Part shown: positions 29,292 through 38,795 of the stretch, piece after piece
Numbering within the stretch: the first letter of the stretch is position 1
Layout: each line of letters starts with the position of its first letter
Origin: Desulfococcus multivorans
GTDB lineage: Bacteria; Desulfobacterota; Desulfobacteria; Desulfobacterales; Desulfococcaceae
Direction: 5' to 3'
Assembly: GCF_001854245.1 (NCBI RefSeq)
Contig: NZ_CP015381.1
Coordinates: forward strand, 832,001 to 896,000
Length of the DNA stretch: 64,000 nucleotides
Notes under the pieces: generated by a model
Seen by the model: the letters and a program-made list of their open reading frames with translations, nothing else
Told to the model about the DNA's origin: nothing
Databases searched by the model: none
Made by a program: the position numbers and the translations under genes

Positions 29292-29624
29292 TTATGGGGT
29301 GAACGTCATGATGTAATCGGCCACGGATTTTCGTTCAACCACGTTCATCTTTTTCGTTTTTTCCAGATGGGGCTTCATCAGGCTTGCGGTGTCCGGATCC
29401 ATGACGGCCTCGGTTTCCCCGTTGAGGTATTGCAGCAGCTGTTCTGATTTTCCGGTGTACGCCGTCGCGATTTCCGGCAGACTGGGGTAGATTTTGGAGT
29501 TGCCGTCGGCCTTGTGACATCGCATGCAGCCTTCCGCCTTGAAGAGCTCCTCGCCGTCCGAAGCAAAGGCCGGGGCCCCCATCATCACCCATCCCAGGAT
29601 GGTCAGTATTACCAGGTTTTTCAT
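29292..29624 (-). CDS. Small periplasmic mono-haem cytochrome c
   Basis: This 110-residue protein has a signal peptide (NLVILTILGWVMMGAPAFA, cleavage before SDGEE) and one haem-binding CMRCH motif at about residue 34. Met residues in PDTASLMKPH or TKKMNV could supply the distal ligand, and the ending VADYIMTFTP is the class I cytochrome c C-terminal helix. AGGA lies six bases before the ATG at 29624. It stands alone; its redox partners are not evident, although the b561 gene and the tmc genes show other electron-transfer routes in this window. Confidence 0.85.
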   Translation of the reverse strand: MKNLVILTILGWVMMGAPAFASDGEELFKAEGCMRCHKADGNSKIYPSLPEIATAYTGKSEQLLQYLNGETEAVMDPDTASLMKPHLEKTKKMNVVERKSVADYIMTFTP

Positions 29625-29807
29625 TGGATGTCCTTTCGTTGTTTGCGGTGGTTCGCAGGAAGGTTCACGGCTGAAGAGGGGCCTGTTTCCGCCCATGATT
29701 CCGGCTCCGATACTTCAACCGATCAGCCTTGACTTCTCCACATATCATAACGCGGTGAATCTTTCATGCCATTTCGCATTTCCGGGTCGCGAAAAGTCGA
29801 TTGAGGG

Positions 29808-30899
29808 TCAAAAAGGATTTTTTTCGGACCGGGTATTCGAGAAGTCGAAACCCAACCCCGGTCGGCCGGTGGGGTAAAGAACGCCGCGCTTGAGACGGAC
29901 GGCGCCTGAGGCCGGATCGCCGATCAAATCCAGATGACCATCCAGGTCGGCATAACGCACATTGGGCCGGGCCATGGCGAAGTGAAGGCCCGCCGCGATG
30001 GACAGCGCGGATTCGTCCATACAGCCTACCATGGCGTCAAGGCCGGCGGCACGGGATACGGCGTTGATCTTCATGGCTTCGTCGATGCCGCCCACCTTCA
30101 TGAGTTTGATGTTGACCATGTCGGCCAGGCCCCGACGGGCGATCCTGTATGCGTCCTTGAGGCTCATGAGGCTCTCGTCCGCCATGACCGGTATGGAAAC
30201 GCCGCTGGTGACCCGTCCCAGCATGGCCGTCCGCCCGCGGGGCGTCGGTTGTTCGATGAGCTCAAGGCCGGCAGGACGGGTTTGTGTAACGAAATAGAGT
30301 GACATCTCTTCCGAGTATCCCTGGTTGGCGTCGAACCGGAGAGCGATCTTTTTCCCGACGGCCGACCGAACGGCCAGAACCCGGACGATGTCGTCCTCCA
30401 CGTCTATTCCACCCTTGAGCTTGAGAGCCGTGAATCCCTCTGCCGCGAAGGTCATTGCCCGGCGGACGGTATCATGGGGCGGGAGAATGCCGATGGTGAT
30501 GCTCGTTCGCATCCGGTTCCGAAAACCGCCCAGGAGTCGGAACAGAGGCAGACCAGCCTGTTTTCCCAGGATATCGTAAAGCGTCATGTCAACCATGGCC
30601 AAAGCCGAGGGTTGGTCTGCGAGGTGCGGCCGGATTTTCTCCATAAGGCGGACCAGGCGCAAAGGATCGGCTCCCGTGAGTGCCGGCCGGATCACATCCG
30701 TGACGGCCGCCAGGATCGATGTCGGGGTCTCGCCCGTAACCTCCAGGTCCGGAGCGGCGCAGCCGTAACCGATGACGGATGTGGAGGTCTGAATCCGAAG
30801 GAATACATTGACGGCCGAATCCACGGTTTCGTATGCGATGGTATAGGGTTCGGCCAGTTTCAGGGTGAGGGGTACGGCCTCGATCCGGGTGATTTTCAC
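29808..30899 (-). CDS. Dipeptide epimerase / N-acyl amino acid racemase-like enolase-superfamily enzyme (DgcA-like)
   Basis: This 363-residue protein belongs to the muconate-lactonising subgroup of the enolase superfamily. Catalytic residues are visible: general bases Lys in ALKLKGG and Lys in [10 protein letters not shown], and metal ligands Asp in RFDANQGY, Glu in LIEQPTPRG and Asp in VMADESL. The C-terminal GCMDES and DLDGHLDL match dipeptide epimerases such as L-Ala-D/L-Glu epimerase. Relatives called DgcA racemise N-acetyl-glutamate and are paired with DUF1611 proteins, exactly as here. It is the last gene of the cluster, five bases after the fusion gene. Substrate (dipeptide or N-acyl amino acid) is inferred. 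Confidence 0.85.
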   Translation of the reverse strand: MKITRIEAVPLTLKLAEPYTIAYETVDSAVNVFLRIQTSTSVIGYGCAAPDLEVTGETPTSILAAVTDVIRPALTGADPLRLVRLMEKIRPHLADQPSALAMVDMTLYDILGKQAGLPLFRLLGGFRNRMRTSITIGILPPHDTVRRAMTFAAEGFTALKLKGGIDVEDDIVRVLAVRSAVGKKIALRFDANQGYSEEMSLYFVTQTRPAGLELIEQPTPRGRTAMLGRVTSGVSIPVMADESLMSLKDAYRIARRGLADMVNIKLMKVGGIDEAMKINAVSRAAGLDAMVGCMDESALSIAAGLHFAMARPNVRYADLDGHLDLIGDPASGAVRLKRGVLYPTGRPGLGFDFSNTRSEKNPF

Positions 30900-30904
30900 G
30901 GGAC

Positions 30905-33286
30905 TCAGTATCTCCGCTGATGGATTTCATCCAGGGTCATGTGTTTGATCTCCTCCACAAAGGCCGTGAGATGGGCGATCATTATCGTCCACATCTGTTC
31001 TCCCTTGGCGGCGGTGGCCTTGGTGGGGTCTCCCATGATGCCGGAGGCGGAAATCTTTTCGGTGTGGGCATACCAGGATATGCCTCGTTTGGAACTGAAG
31101 TTGAGGTACCGGACCGAGAATTCAGGAATCTCCCGCTGGATGCGATCCATTCGGACGAGGTGGGGCCGGACTGCCAGGGCCGTGCTGGTTTCGATTTCTC
31201 CGGCGTGGACATCGTTGGGGGTTTCCACCAGACGATCGATATCCACGTCGCTGGTCTCTCCACTGTCCACGCAAACGAATATCCGGGCGTCGCGGTTGAT
31301 CTTCTGGGCTGCGTGGTTGAGAGCGGGACTGTTCCCGCCGTGACCGTTGATGATCACCAGTTTGCGAAACCCGTTACGCGCAACACTCATGCCGATGTCG
31401 TAGACCAGCCGGGATAGGGTGTCGTTGTCGATGCTGACGGTTCCCCGGAAGTCATCGTGGTGATAGGAGACGCCGTAGGGAATCAGCGGGAGAACCATGG
31501 GTTTGGGATCACTGCAGGCTTCGGCCACGCATCGGGCCAGATACTCGGCATCGTAGGCATCGGTATCCAGAGGCAAATGGGGCCCGTGCTGCTCCATGGC
31601 ACCCACGGGCAGAAGGACGGTATCCACCTCGTCAAAGCGCTCCTCGGCATCGGGCCAGCAGAGTTCTCCCCAGAGATAGGCGGTGTTCTGAAGCGTGTCC
31701 GGCGGTTGTGCCGTGGCGCCATGGCCCGGTGACAGTTCGAAGGGGTAGGGGGCTACCATCTCAGGATCCGTCAAGGGATCGAATTCGATCCAGCGCTGCC
31801 CTGCCCGACGGACGGCGCCCTGAGCGTATTCCCCATAGATGCGATAGAGGGGCTCCCTGAGGTCCACGGGGATGGCGTTTATGGGGGAAATGACGGGGTC
31901 GAAGCGGATCCGCAGGATCTCGGCGGCGGGCAAAGACTCTCCCGTCGGCGAAGATGTCGAGGGAATCCGTCCTTTCTCGGCCAGCATATTCAGGAGTTCC
32001 GCGGCCTCCGAGGCCGTCTGGGCATAGGTTCCCTTTTCCGCCAGGGCTTTGAGACATGCAGCGATCTGAATATCCGTGTATCCGCACCGGCGGGGATCTT
32101 TGCCCACGGCCGTCAGCATTCCCACGATGCGGCGGCATTTTTCACATTTGCCGCAGGGTCGAATGCGATCGCCGTCCTTGTGGGCTGCGTGACAGGAGAT
32201 CTGGAGGGTCTGGAGATCAGGGTATCGTCCGGCCAGGATCTTTTCTATCAGCAACTCCGAGAGGGGTCTGAGAAGGGAAAATTGAGAGACGGCCCATCCT
32301 TTCCGCTGAAAATACCGCGACATCGTGTTGTCAAACCAGATGCTCTGGTCGTAAAGACCGTCGTAGTGACTGATCCCCTGGTGGGCAGTCCTTCGGGACG
32401 TGTCGTGTTCATCACCGATGATAAGCCGACCGATCTTTCGTTCCCGAAGGATCGGCAGCACGCCGAAGAGAAAAACGGCCACCGTCCAGAGCCGGATCGG
32501 ATATTCGTCATGGCGGACGCTTTGAAAATCCTTTCGGATAAACGGCATCCGCCGGAGCATCCACGAGAAAAGCCGATCCGAATTGACCCATACGCGTCCG
32601 GTGCGGGGAATGTTTTCACGAAAATGGCGGTAGGCGTTCAGCGCCGTGAACCAGTGCCGTCCCGATTCATTGACGAAGAGCGGGTGGACCTCTCTTTCCA
32701 GCTCGTTGATGAGACCGAAGCTGAGAAGACTGTCCTTTCCGCCGCTGGAAAGAACGCAGTGACGGTTTTTGTCCGTCTCCCACAATCGCCATGGGGGGAA
32801 ACGGCCTTCGCTTTCCGTCGGAAGGAATTTGAGTTTGGCGTTGAGGTATTTTTTTTGGCGAACGGCCGGCAGCGCCATGGCCTCGCCCGTAAGAAATGGG
32901 TTGGGTTCCAGAAATTTCTTGACGAATATTTCCCGGGCGGTGTTTTCCGCCATATCCCGCAGGAAGGCACGGTCGGTGGCGTCGTAGGTGCCGATGAACC
33001 GGATCTGGCTGCAGAAAAGGCCGTAATTGAGAGCTGCCTGGGCGGCGATCATGTCGGCCAGGTTCCGGCATTCGGGATTCTGCGGATCGAATACCGGCGT
33101 CTCGTAAACGTAAATCAACTCGGTGACGTCTGTTTTTCCGCCGATATGAATGCGATAGGGGGCCACGAGACGTCGGGGCGCCAGAGTGACGGGTCCGACC
33201 TCCAGTCGATCGAAGACGCGGAGCACTGTCGCCGGATCGGCGGTCTCTCTATCCCGGGGGGCAGGCGAAGGGGTTTTGTTTGTCAT
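30905..33286 (-). CDS. Fusion of a PP-loop ATPase-like domain and a creatininase-family amidohydrolase
   Basis: This 793-residue protein joins two enzymes. Residues about 175-400 form a PP-loop domain with the ATP-pyrophosphatase motif SGGKDS (181-186), an acidic IIGDEHDT, and a zinc site CGKCEKC (378-384) reminiscent of QueC/ExsB-type amide- or nitrile-forming enzymes. Residues about 535-793 are a creatininase-type metal amidohydrolase with [31 protein letters not shown] and the Glu in HAGEIETS, so the metal ligands are intact. The first 170 residues are unassigned. Ligase-like adenylation and hydrolysis in one chain is unusual. The ATG at 33286 has no good ribosome site, and the frame stays open about 25 codons upstream, so the true start is uncertain. 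I do not recognise a characterised homologue. Confidence 0.75.
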   Translation of the reverse strand: MTNKTPSPAPRDRETADPATVLRVFDRLEVGPVTLAPRRLVAPYRIHIGGKTDVTELIYVYETPVFDPQNPECRNLADMIAAQAALNYGLFCSQIRFIGTYDATDRAFLRDMAENTAREIFVKKFLEPNPFLTGEAMALPAVRQKKYLNAKLKFLPTESEGRFPPWRLWETDKNRHCVLSSGGKDSLLSFGLINELEREVHPLFVNESGRHWFTALNAYRHFRENIPRTGRVWVNSDRLFSWMLRRMPFIRKDFQSVRHDEYPIRLWTVAVFLFGVLPILRERKIGRLIIGDEHDTSRRTAHQGISHYDGLYDQSIWFDNTMSRYFQRKGWAVSQFSLLRPLSELLIEKILAGRYPDLQTLQISCHAAHKDGDRIRPCGKCEKCRRIVGMLTAVGKDPRRCGYTDIQIAACLKALAEKGTYAQTASEAAELLNMLAEKGRIPSTSSPTGESLPAAEILRIRFDPVISPINAIPVDLREPLYRIYGEYAQGAVRRAGQRWIEFDPLTDPEMVAPYPFELSPGHGATAQPPDTLQNTAYLWGELCWPDAEERFDEVDTVLLPVGAMEQHGPHLPLDTDAYDAEYLARCVAEACSDPKPMVLPLIPYGVSYHHDDFRGTVSIDNDTLSRLVYDIGMSVARNGFRKLVIINGHGGNSPALNHAAQKINRDARIFVCVDSGETSDVDIDRLVETPNDVHAGEIETSTALAVRPHLVRMDRIQREIPEFSVRYLNFSSKRGISWYAHTEKISASGIMGDPTKATAAKGEQMWTIMIAHLTAFVEEIKHMTLDEIHQRRY

Positions 33287-33454
33287 GGCGTTGGCTGTTC
33301 GCAGGGGTTGAAATAGCGCCGGTTGTTGAACGATTCAAGCGGCGCGACAAGTCGACCCATCATGATCCGGATGCCCTCATTGCGGCCCGCCGACATGAAG
33401 TTCCTGGCGGTGACGGCTTTTGGATACCTGCCGGTGTCCGGACATCCCGGTGCA

Positions 33455-34582
33455 TCAGATAGGCGGACAAAAAGGATACGACGGCGCTGTCCATACTTCC
33501 TTCAGCAGCTTTCGGTCCCGGATAAAGGGCATCAAGCGTTTCGCCAGTTCGGTGCCGCCGTTCCGAAGTACATCGTAAGCCGGGACGCCCACGTCCCGGC
33601 AAATGGCGGCGCAAACCGTCGGAATCGTCTCGGCGGGCAGATCCTCGTGATTCAAGGTCACGGCCGCGATCGGTCGGCCGGAGAGGATCTGAATGGCCTG
33701 AATCTGGTGACTGAGGGGCTGGATGGGGTAGCCTGGAAACCCGTCATAATCCCGCCTGGCCGGGGCGTGCTGGAGTACGACCACGTCGGGCCGGCCGGCT
33801 GCGAGGATTTCGAAACCGCCGGGATAGGCCGGGTTCATGAGACTCCCCTGGCCTTCGATGACGATGACGTCGGGCCGGGTCTCAGTCCAGGCGCGGACTA
33901 CTGCGTGCTCGATCTCGCCTGAGACGAAGTCGTTCACCAGAGCGTCCATGACCAGGGTATAACGGGCGCCTTGCATCCATGCAGTCTGGCCGGTCCCGAC
34001 AAGCTCGGCCCGACAGCCCAGGGCCTCGAATGCCTGGACCAGGATCCAGGCCGTGGTGCGTTTGCCGACGGCGGAGTCCGTTCCCAGCACGGCGATCCTG
34101 AAAGCCTCGACGGATTCGATGCTGCCGCTGAAGAAGTGGAGAGACGCCCGCGGGGGCGGCTTTCGGATGTCCCGGATCGTCATCCCTTTTTCGGCGGCCA
34201 ACGCCCTGATCGCGGCATCGTCGCTCAAAAAGTCATGGAGCCCGCAGTCCACGTTCAGTCCCATCTCCACGGCCCGCACCACGTCGGCTCTGGCGGCGGG
34301 ACTGAGCCGGCCCCCGTCGGGTGCGATGCCGATCACGCAGTGGGTGGGCGGATACGCCCCTTGAGAGGCCGCCTCGACCGCCGCGGCCAGGGAGGCTGAC
34401 ACCGGAATCCCGTTGGGCTTCCCGTCGAGGATCAGTCCAGCATCCTCTCCTGCATGGCGGGAATCCACCACGGACAGGATGCGGTAGCGTCGTGTAAACC
34501 GGACCAGCCCGTGGGCGGTTTTCCCGTTGGGGGTGTTGAAGGCCCCTTCGCAATAGACGATGGCGTTTCCTTCCGGATGCAT
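33455..34582 (-). CDS. DUF1611 family protein (DgcN-like)
   Basis: This 375-residue protein fits the DUF1611 family: an N-terminal Rossmann-like half and a C-terminal P-loop-like half with VLGTDSAVGKRTTAW (around residues 195-210) and DVIVIEGQGSLMNPAYPGG. A DUF1611 protein, DgcN, has been described as a D-glutamate N-acetyltransferase working with a DgcA racemase; a DgcA-like gene lies two genes downstream here. The start shares one base with the stop of the PLP gene (TGATG), so the two are translationally coupled. A 168-base gap separates it from the fusion gene. Whether the substrate is D-glutamate is inference. Confidence 0.8.
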   Translation of the reverse strand: MHPEGNAIVYCEGAFNTPNGKTAHGLVRFTRRYRILSVVDSRHAGEDAGLILDGKPNGIPVSASLAAAVEAASQGAYPPTHCVIGIAPDGGRLSPAARADVVRAVEMGLNVDCGLHDFLSDDAAIRALAAEKGMTIRDIRKPPPRASLHFFSGSIESVEAFRIAVLGTDSAVGKRTTAWILVQAFEALGCRAELVGTGQTAWMQGARYTLVMDALVNDFVSGEIEHAVVRAWTETRPDVIVIEGQGSLMNPAYPGGFEILAAGRPDVVVLQHAPARRDYDGFPGYPIQPLSHQIQAIQILSGRPIAAVTLNHEDLPAETIPTVCAAICRDVGVPAYDVLRNGGTELAKRLMPFIRDRKLLKEVWTAPSYPFCPPI

Positions 34583-35685
34583 CAGGATTTCCTCCCCGTC
34601 AGAACAACGACATAGCGATCGCCCGGCAGTGTCTGTTTCTGGTGATGCTCGATCATGGCGATCAATCCGGCGGTGGATGCCGGAAGCACATCGAGGCCTT
34701 CCCGTTCCCGAATGAGGCGTGAGAAGGCCCGCATGCTCTTGTCTGTGGCGTTGCCGGCCCAGCCGCGGGTTTCCCGGATGGCGTTCAGCGCTTGATCACC
34801 GTCGATGGAATGCCAGTTGATCAACGGCTCGTTGATGCTGGTTTCCCGAATTGCCTCTGGTCGCAAATCCTCGCACCGCGGGGTATCTTTAAGGAAGGCT
34901 CGGACGATCGGGTTTTTATGGTAGGCGGATCCGGCCACCATTCTGGGCATCCGGGAGGTTTTTCCACGCCGATAGAGGCTGAGAAACCCCTTGTAGATAC
35001 CCGAGAGGGTGGTGCCGTTCGAGACGGGGACGGCCACCACGTAGGGCGCATCGCGAAGTTCGTCGTAGATTTCGTAGGAGATTCCCCCATAGGCCTGAAG
35101 CTGCAACAGGGTGTTGTGGCCTCCGGGATTGGCGTCGTAAAAATCCGCTCTTTCGGCTCGCGCGGACGAGGCTTCCACGGCACGCTCGTAGTCGTTGCCC
35201 TCCCGGACGATCTCGGCGCCCAGAGCGATCATTTCGTTCACTCGGCGGGTATGGTAGGCCTCAGGAATATAGATGATGCACCGAATGCCGGCAAAGGAGG
35301 CGGCCAAAGCCAAAGCCACACCGTAATTGCCGCAGGTGGCCACCGTGATGGTATCGAATCCCCGCCGAAGCGCATCCATCGCCTGAGCAAAAGCGATACG
35401 GTCCTTCTGGGTTCCCGTGGGATTTCCACCCTCGAATTTGAGGTAGATCTGACGCAGCGCCATCTCCCGCTCGATATTTCTTGCCCGGACCATCGAGGTG
35501 TCCCCCACCTCGGAGTCGATGATGTCTTCAAAAGCCTCGAGCCGGGCTTCCAGAGAACATGCGGGATCCGCCGCCACACGGCGCTGCTCCTGAACATACC
35601 GGGAAACCTCGTCGATCTGGCCGGTGGCGCCGTCCATCAGGTTGTGGTGCCGTTCTTCGATTTCTTTCGGGTCGTCCTGCAGCAT
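34582..35685 (-). CDS. Threonine-synthase-like PLP-dependent enzyme (fold type II)
   Basis: This 367-residue enzyme belongs to the tryptophan-synthase-beta superfamily. The Schiff-base lysine lies in GGNPTGTQKDRIAFAQA, the substrate/phosphate loop is VATCGNYGVALALAA, and PVSNGTTLSGIYKGF is the PLP-phosphate loop. The closest named groups are threonine synthase and cysteate synthase, but GTQKDR replaces the usual SFKDR. It opens with a helical 50-residue extension. AGGAGG three bases before the ATG at 35685 supports this start; an earlier in-frame start would overlap feoB. It is the first gene of the unusual cluster, coupled to the DUF1611 gene, and follows feoB by 67 bases. The reaction (beta- or gamma-replacement or elimination) is unknown. 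Confidence 0.78.
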   Translation of the reverse strand: MLQDDPKEIEERHHNLMDGATGQIDEVSRYVQEQRRVAADPACSLEARLEAFEDIIDSEVGDTSMVRARNIEREMALRQIYLKFEGGNPTGTQKDRIAFAQAMDALRRGFDTITVATCGNYGVALALAASFAGIRCIIYIPEAYHTRRVNEMIALGAEIVREGNDYERAVEASSARAERADFYDANPGGHNTLLQLQAYGGISYEIYDELRDAPYVVAVPVSNGTTLSGIYKGFLSLYRRGKTSRMPRMVAGSAYHKNPIVRAFLKDTPRCEDLRPEAIRETSINEPLINWHSIDGDQALNAIRETRGWAGNATDKSMRAFSRLIREREGLDVLPASTAGLIAMIEHHQKQTLPGDRYVVVLTGRKS

Positions 35686-35752
35686 ATTCCTCCTCTGTCT
35701 CCGCCGGCTGGTCCATGGGACCCGGTATTTTTCAGGAAGAGGCTGCGGCGGC

Positions 35753-37936
35753 TCAGGGTGAAAAGAAACGTCCTCCGATCTGGTAGACGGCCGTGGATAC
35801 GGCAAAGGCCGTCAAGGTGGTGTAGATAACGCTGAAAAGGGCCCATTTCCAGGAGGACTCCCGTGCCATGGCCACGACCGTGACGAAACAGGGTGCGTAG
35901 AGCATGACGAAAATGATCATACTGAGAGCGGTCAACCGATTCCAGTGAGGGTCCCTGCGGAGCCGGTTTCCCAGACTTTCGCTGGAGTCCGGGGCCACAT
36001 CGCCCATGGCATAGGCCGTTCCCAGCGTGGACACGATCACCTCCTTGGCGGCGAATCCGCCCAAAAGCGCGATGTTCGTGCGCCAGTCGAAACCTGCCAG
36101 CCGGGTGAAGGACTCGAAAGCCGTTCCCAGGCGACCGGCATAGGAATGCCTCAGGGCGGCTTCGGCCTCCCGGTTGTCGATGGCAAGAATCTCGTTGCCG
36201 ATTTGCCGTATGATTTCCGCGTCCGGGTTTTCCGGCGTCCGGGAAAGTACCGCCGTCCGCTGCATCTCAAAAGCCTGGCTTTGCTCACGGGGCAAGGTGG
36301 GAAAGGTCATGCACGACCAGATGAGAATGGAGATGGCCAGAATGACCGTGCCGGCCTTCTTGGCATATTGCCAGGCCCGTTCCCATGTGTGGATGCAGAG
36401 ACCTTTGAAGGTGGGCAATCGATAGGGGGGAAGCTCCATGACAAAGGGGGTGGCTTCGCCCCGGATTACGGTGTTCCTGAGAACCCACGCCACCACGAGG
36501 GCCGTCGCCCAGGAGCCGATGGTGATCCAGAAGAGGACGGTGGCGGCGGACTCCTCGAAAAAGGCTGCGCCGAGGAGAAGAAATACCGGCACTTTCGCGC
36601 CGCAGGGCATGAACGGAACCGTCAGAAGGGTGGCCAGCTTTTCCTTGGGGCTCCTCAGTGTCCGGGCGCCCATCACGCCCGGCACCGCGCATCCGCCGGG
36701 AATACCGCCGGCAACGATGAAGGGCATGACCGAACATCCGTGAAGACCGAAGATTCGGAGAACCCGGTCCATCATATAGGCCATCCGGGCCATGTAGCCT
36801 GAATCCTCCAGGAAGGCGATGCCCAGAAACATGACCATGATCAGCGGAACGAACCCCAGCACACCGCCGACCCCCGCGATGACGCCATCCACCAGCAAAG
36901 ACTGGAGTAGCCCCGGCGGGATCGCTTCCATGGTTTTTTCGGACAGCCAGGTGAAAAACGCTTCGAACCATCCCATTGGGATTTCTCCCACCGTAAAGGT
37001 GGCGACGAACATGCCGTAGAGAACACCGATCATGAGAAGGGGACCGGTGAACCGGTGGGTCAGGATCCGGTCGATTTTGTCTGAAAGATGGATCCGTTCC
37101 TGGTGACCCCGCTGAATAAATACCCCCTGTTTGGTAACCGAGGCGATATAGCCGTAACGATAGTCTGCGATGATTGCTTCCGGGATGGAATCGAGGGTTA
37201 CCCGGCAGTGCTCGGTCACCCGTTGAACCATGTCCTCCAGGGCGCTGCCGATCTCACCCGCCGATGTTCCCAGGGATTTGATCTGGACGTCGCCTTCGAG
37301 ATATTTGAGTGCGAGCCACCGCGAGGGGTAGGTGTCTGTCAGGAATCCGGCGTTCTGGATGAGGGCTGTCATCTCCTGGAGGACCGGATCGATGTCGGGG
37401 CCGTAGGAGATTTCAAGAGGGCGCCACCCATCTTCCTGTTCGCGGATTTCTGCCAGGGCGATCTCGATCAACGCCTGTTTTCCCTCGCCGCTCCGGGCTA
37501 CGGTTTCCACCACCGGTACCCCGAGGAGTTGGGAAAGTTTCCGGGTATCGATTTTTTTGCCGCTTTTCCGAACCTCGTCCATCATGTTGAGCGCCAGGAC
37601 CATGGGGATGCCCATTTCCATGAACTGTACCGCAAGATAGAGGTTTCGCTCGAGGCTGTTGGCGTCGATGATGTCGATCACCAACTGGGGGCGCTCATTG
37701 ATGAGATAGTCGCGGGCGACCAGCTCTTCCTGAGAATAAGCGGTCAGGGAATAGGTGCCGGGGAGGTCGACGATGTTGATCTTACGTCCATTAACGTGGA
37801 GATATCCCTCGCGTTTTTCCACGGTGACGCCGGGATAGTTTCCCACGCTCTGGCGTGCGCCCGTAAGGGCGTTGAACATGGTGGTCTTCCCGGCATTGGG
37901 ATTACCCGCAAGCGCAATGCTCAGCGTCTTCTTCAC
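35753..37936 (-). CDS. feoB: Ferrous iron transporter FeoB
   Basis: This 727-residue protein imports Fe2+ under anoxic conditions. The N-terminal G-protein domain has G1 GNPNAGKTT, G3 DLPGTYS and G4 NMMD, followed by a helical GDI region and a membrane domain of about ten helices with the Gate-type repeats and conserved cysteines (GLHGCSVMPFIVAGGIPGGC, PFMPCGAK). The start chosen is a GTG at 37936 with GGAGG five bases upstream, overlapping feoA by 35 bases; an ATG 14 codons earlier is possible. Directly follows the double-FeoA gene. Confidence 0.94.
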   Translation of the reverse strand: MKKTLSIALAGNPNAGKTTMFNALTGARQSVGNYPGVTVEKREGYLHVNGRKINIVDLPGTYSLTAYSQEELVARDYLINERPQLVIDIIDANSLERNLYLAVQFMEMGIPMVLALNMMDEVRKSGKKIDTRKLSQLLGVPVVETVARSGEGKQALIEIALAEIREQEDGWRPLEISYGPDIDPVLQEMTALIQNAGFLTDTYPSRWLALKYLEGDVQIKSLGTSAGEIGSALEDMVQRVTEHCRVTLDSIPEAIIADYRYGYIASVTKQGVFIQRGHQERIHLSDKIDRILTHRFTGPLLMIGVLYGMFVATFTVGEIPMGWFEAFFTWLSEKTMEAIPPGLLQSLLVDGVIAGVGGVLGFVPLIMVMFLGIAFLEDSGYMARMAYMMDRVLRIFGLHGCSVMPFIVAGGIPGGCAVPGVMGARTLRSPKEKLATLLTVPFMPCGAKVPVFLLLGAAFFEESAATVLFWITIGSWATALVVAWVLRNTVIRGEATPFVMELPPYRLPTFKGLCIHTWERAWQYAKKAGTVILAISILIWSCMTFPTLPREQSQAFEMQRTAVLSRTPENPDAEIIRQIGNEILAIDNREAEAALRHSYAGRLGTAFESFTRLAGFDWRTNIALLGGFAAKEVIVSTLGTAYAMGDVAPDSSESLGNRLRRDPHWNRLTALSMIIFVMLYAPCFVTVVAMARESSWKWALFSVIYTTLTAFAVSTAVYQIGGRFFSP

Positions 37937-38492
37937 ACCCGCCTCCGGAGACTTCCACGGTGATGAAATCGGCTTCATTGTTTCTGAGAGAAAGGGTAAA
38001 ATCTCTCAGGCGAAGGGCGACGGGATCCTTTAAAGGCGCCCGACCGACTATGGTGATCTCTGTATTGGGGATGAGCCCCATGTCGCGGATTCGGCGTCCC
38101 AACTCCCCCTGGGCTTTGACCGATCGGATGGTGCCGGTCTGGTTGACCTGCATCTGGCGCAGTCGGCATAATCTTCGACGGCACCGGACTCCAGGCTCGC
38201 AAATGGATGTTTTGGGGACGATCCCCTTGGGGCAGATGGCGGGCGGAGACGGGTGGGACATTGCGACGCCGTTGGTTTTGAGTACTTGAATTCGGGAGGC
38301 CATTTTCCGGCAGAGGGACAGACGAATGCCGTAAGTCTCGAGAATGATCGGTCTGCCCGGGATATTGCTGATCACCGTCACTTCCATGCCCGGAACCAGG
38401 CCCATTCCCGCCAGCCGGCACTGCAGGTTACATCCGCCGTCTACAGCGAGAAGTTTGATACGCTCTCCGTTTGAGATATCCTTTAACACCAT
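37902..38492 (-). CDS. feoA: Double FeoA-domain protein with Cys-rich linker
   Basis: This 196-residue protein contains two FeoA (SH3-like) domains. Domain 1 spans about residues 1-75 (CRLAGMGLVPGMEVTVISN) and domain 2 about 115-185 (RRIRDMGLIPNTEITIVGRAPLKDPVALRLRDFTLSLR, here abbreviated by its key parts RDMGLIPNTEI and DPVALRL). The linker at about 85-110 has four cysteines (ICPKG, SICEPG, RCRRRLC), enough for a metal or Fe-S site. Most FeoA proteins are about 75-90 residues. The ATG at 38492 is preceded by AGAGGTGG; a GTG four codons earlier is the alternative. It should regulate FeoB at the membrane. Confidence 0.85.
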   Translation of the reverse strand: MVLKDISNGERIKLLAVDGGCNLQCRLAGMGLVPGMEVTVISNIPGRPIILETYGIRLSLCRKMASRIQVLKTNGVAMSHPSPPAICPKGIVPKTSICEPGVRCRRRLCRLRQMQVNQTGTIRSVKAQGELGRRIRDMGLIPNTEITIVGRAPLKDPVALRLRDFTLSLRNNEADFITVEVSGGGCEEDAEHCACG

Positions 38493-38550
38493 CTCGTTAA
38501 CCACCTCTCATCCATAGAGAAAATTTCAAGTGCCGTTCTGTGCCATTCAA

Positions 38551-38565
38551 TGAAAGCATTTTTCA
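38551..38565. promoter_or_regulatory. Possible Fur-type operator upstream of feoA
   Basis: TGAAAGCATTTTTCA is a dyad with five-base arms (TGAAA/TTTCA) about 59 bases before the feoA start. Iron-dependent control of feoAB by Fur is common, and the AT-rich dyad resembles a degenerate Fur box, but the match to the 19-bp consensus is weak. Confidence 0.25.
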
Positions 38566-38731
38566 TCAGGCGTCTATCTCCTTCAATTTATGATGAATGC
38601 TATAAATACGATGCAAAGGGTGGAATGTCAAATAATATTTGTCTCATCAAACTTATATCGGCGTATCGTCACATCAAGATAATGCATTTCAGCGGAAATC
38701 CAATATTTCCAACGCAACTTTCAATTCTCGC

Positions 38732-38795
38732 CTCAACTTTCGATATTCATAGGCCGGCATCGCTATCCGGTCACTATCATGAAAGTCGAAAGTCG
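38732..38795. repeat. Miniature inverted-repeat element, variant copy with deleted spacer
   Basis: CAACTTTCGATATTCA (38734-38749) and TGAAAGTCGAAAGTCG (38780-38795) are imperfect arms around a 30-base spacer that lacks about ten bases present in the 5917 copy. The left arm is preceded by CT. TCTCGC lies immediately left of the CT (38726-38731) and again three bases right of the element (38799-38804), matching the arrangement of direct repeats around the 5917 copy. Confidence 0.7.

Noticed and set aside
33287-33454. 168-base gap between the DUF1611 and fusion genes as a possible small gene
   Set aside because: No frame has both a ribosome site and a convincing sequence; it more likely holds the true start of the fusion protein or a regulatory leader.
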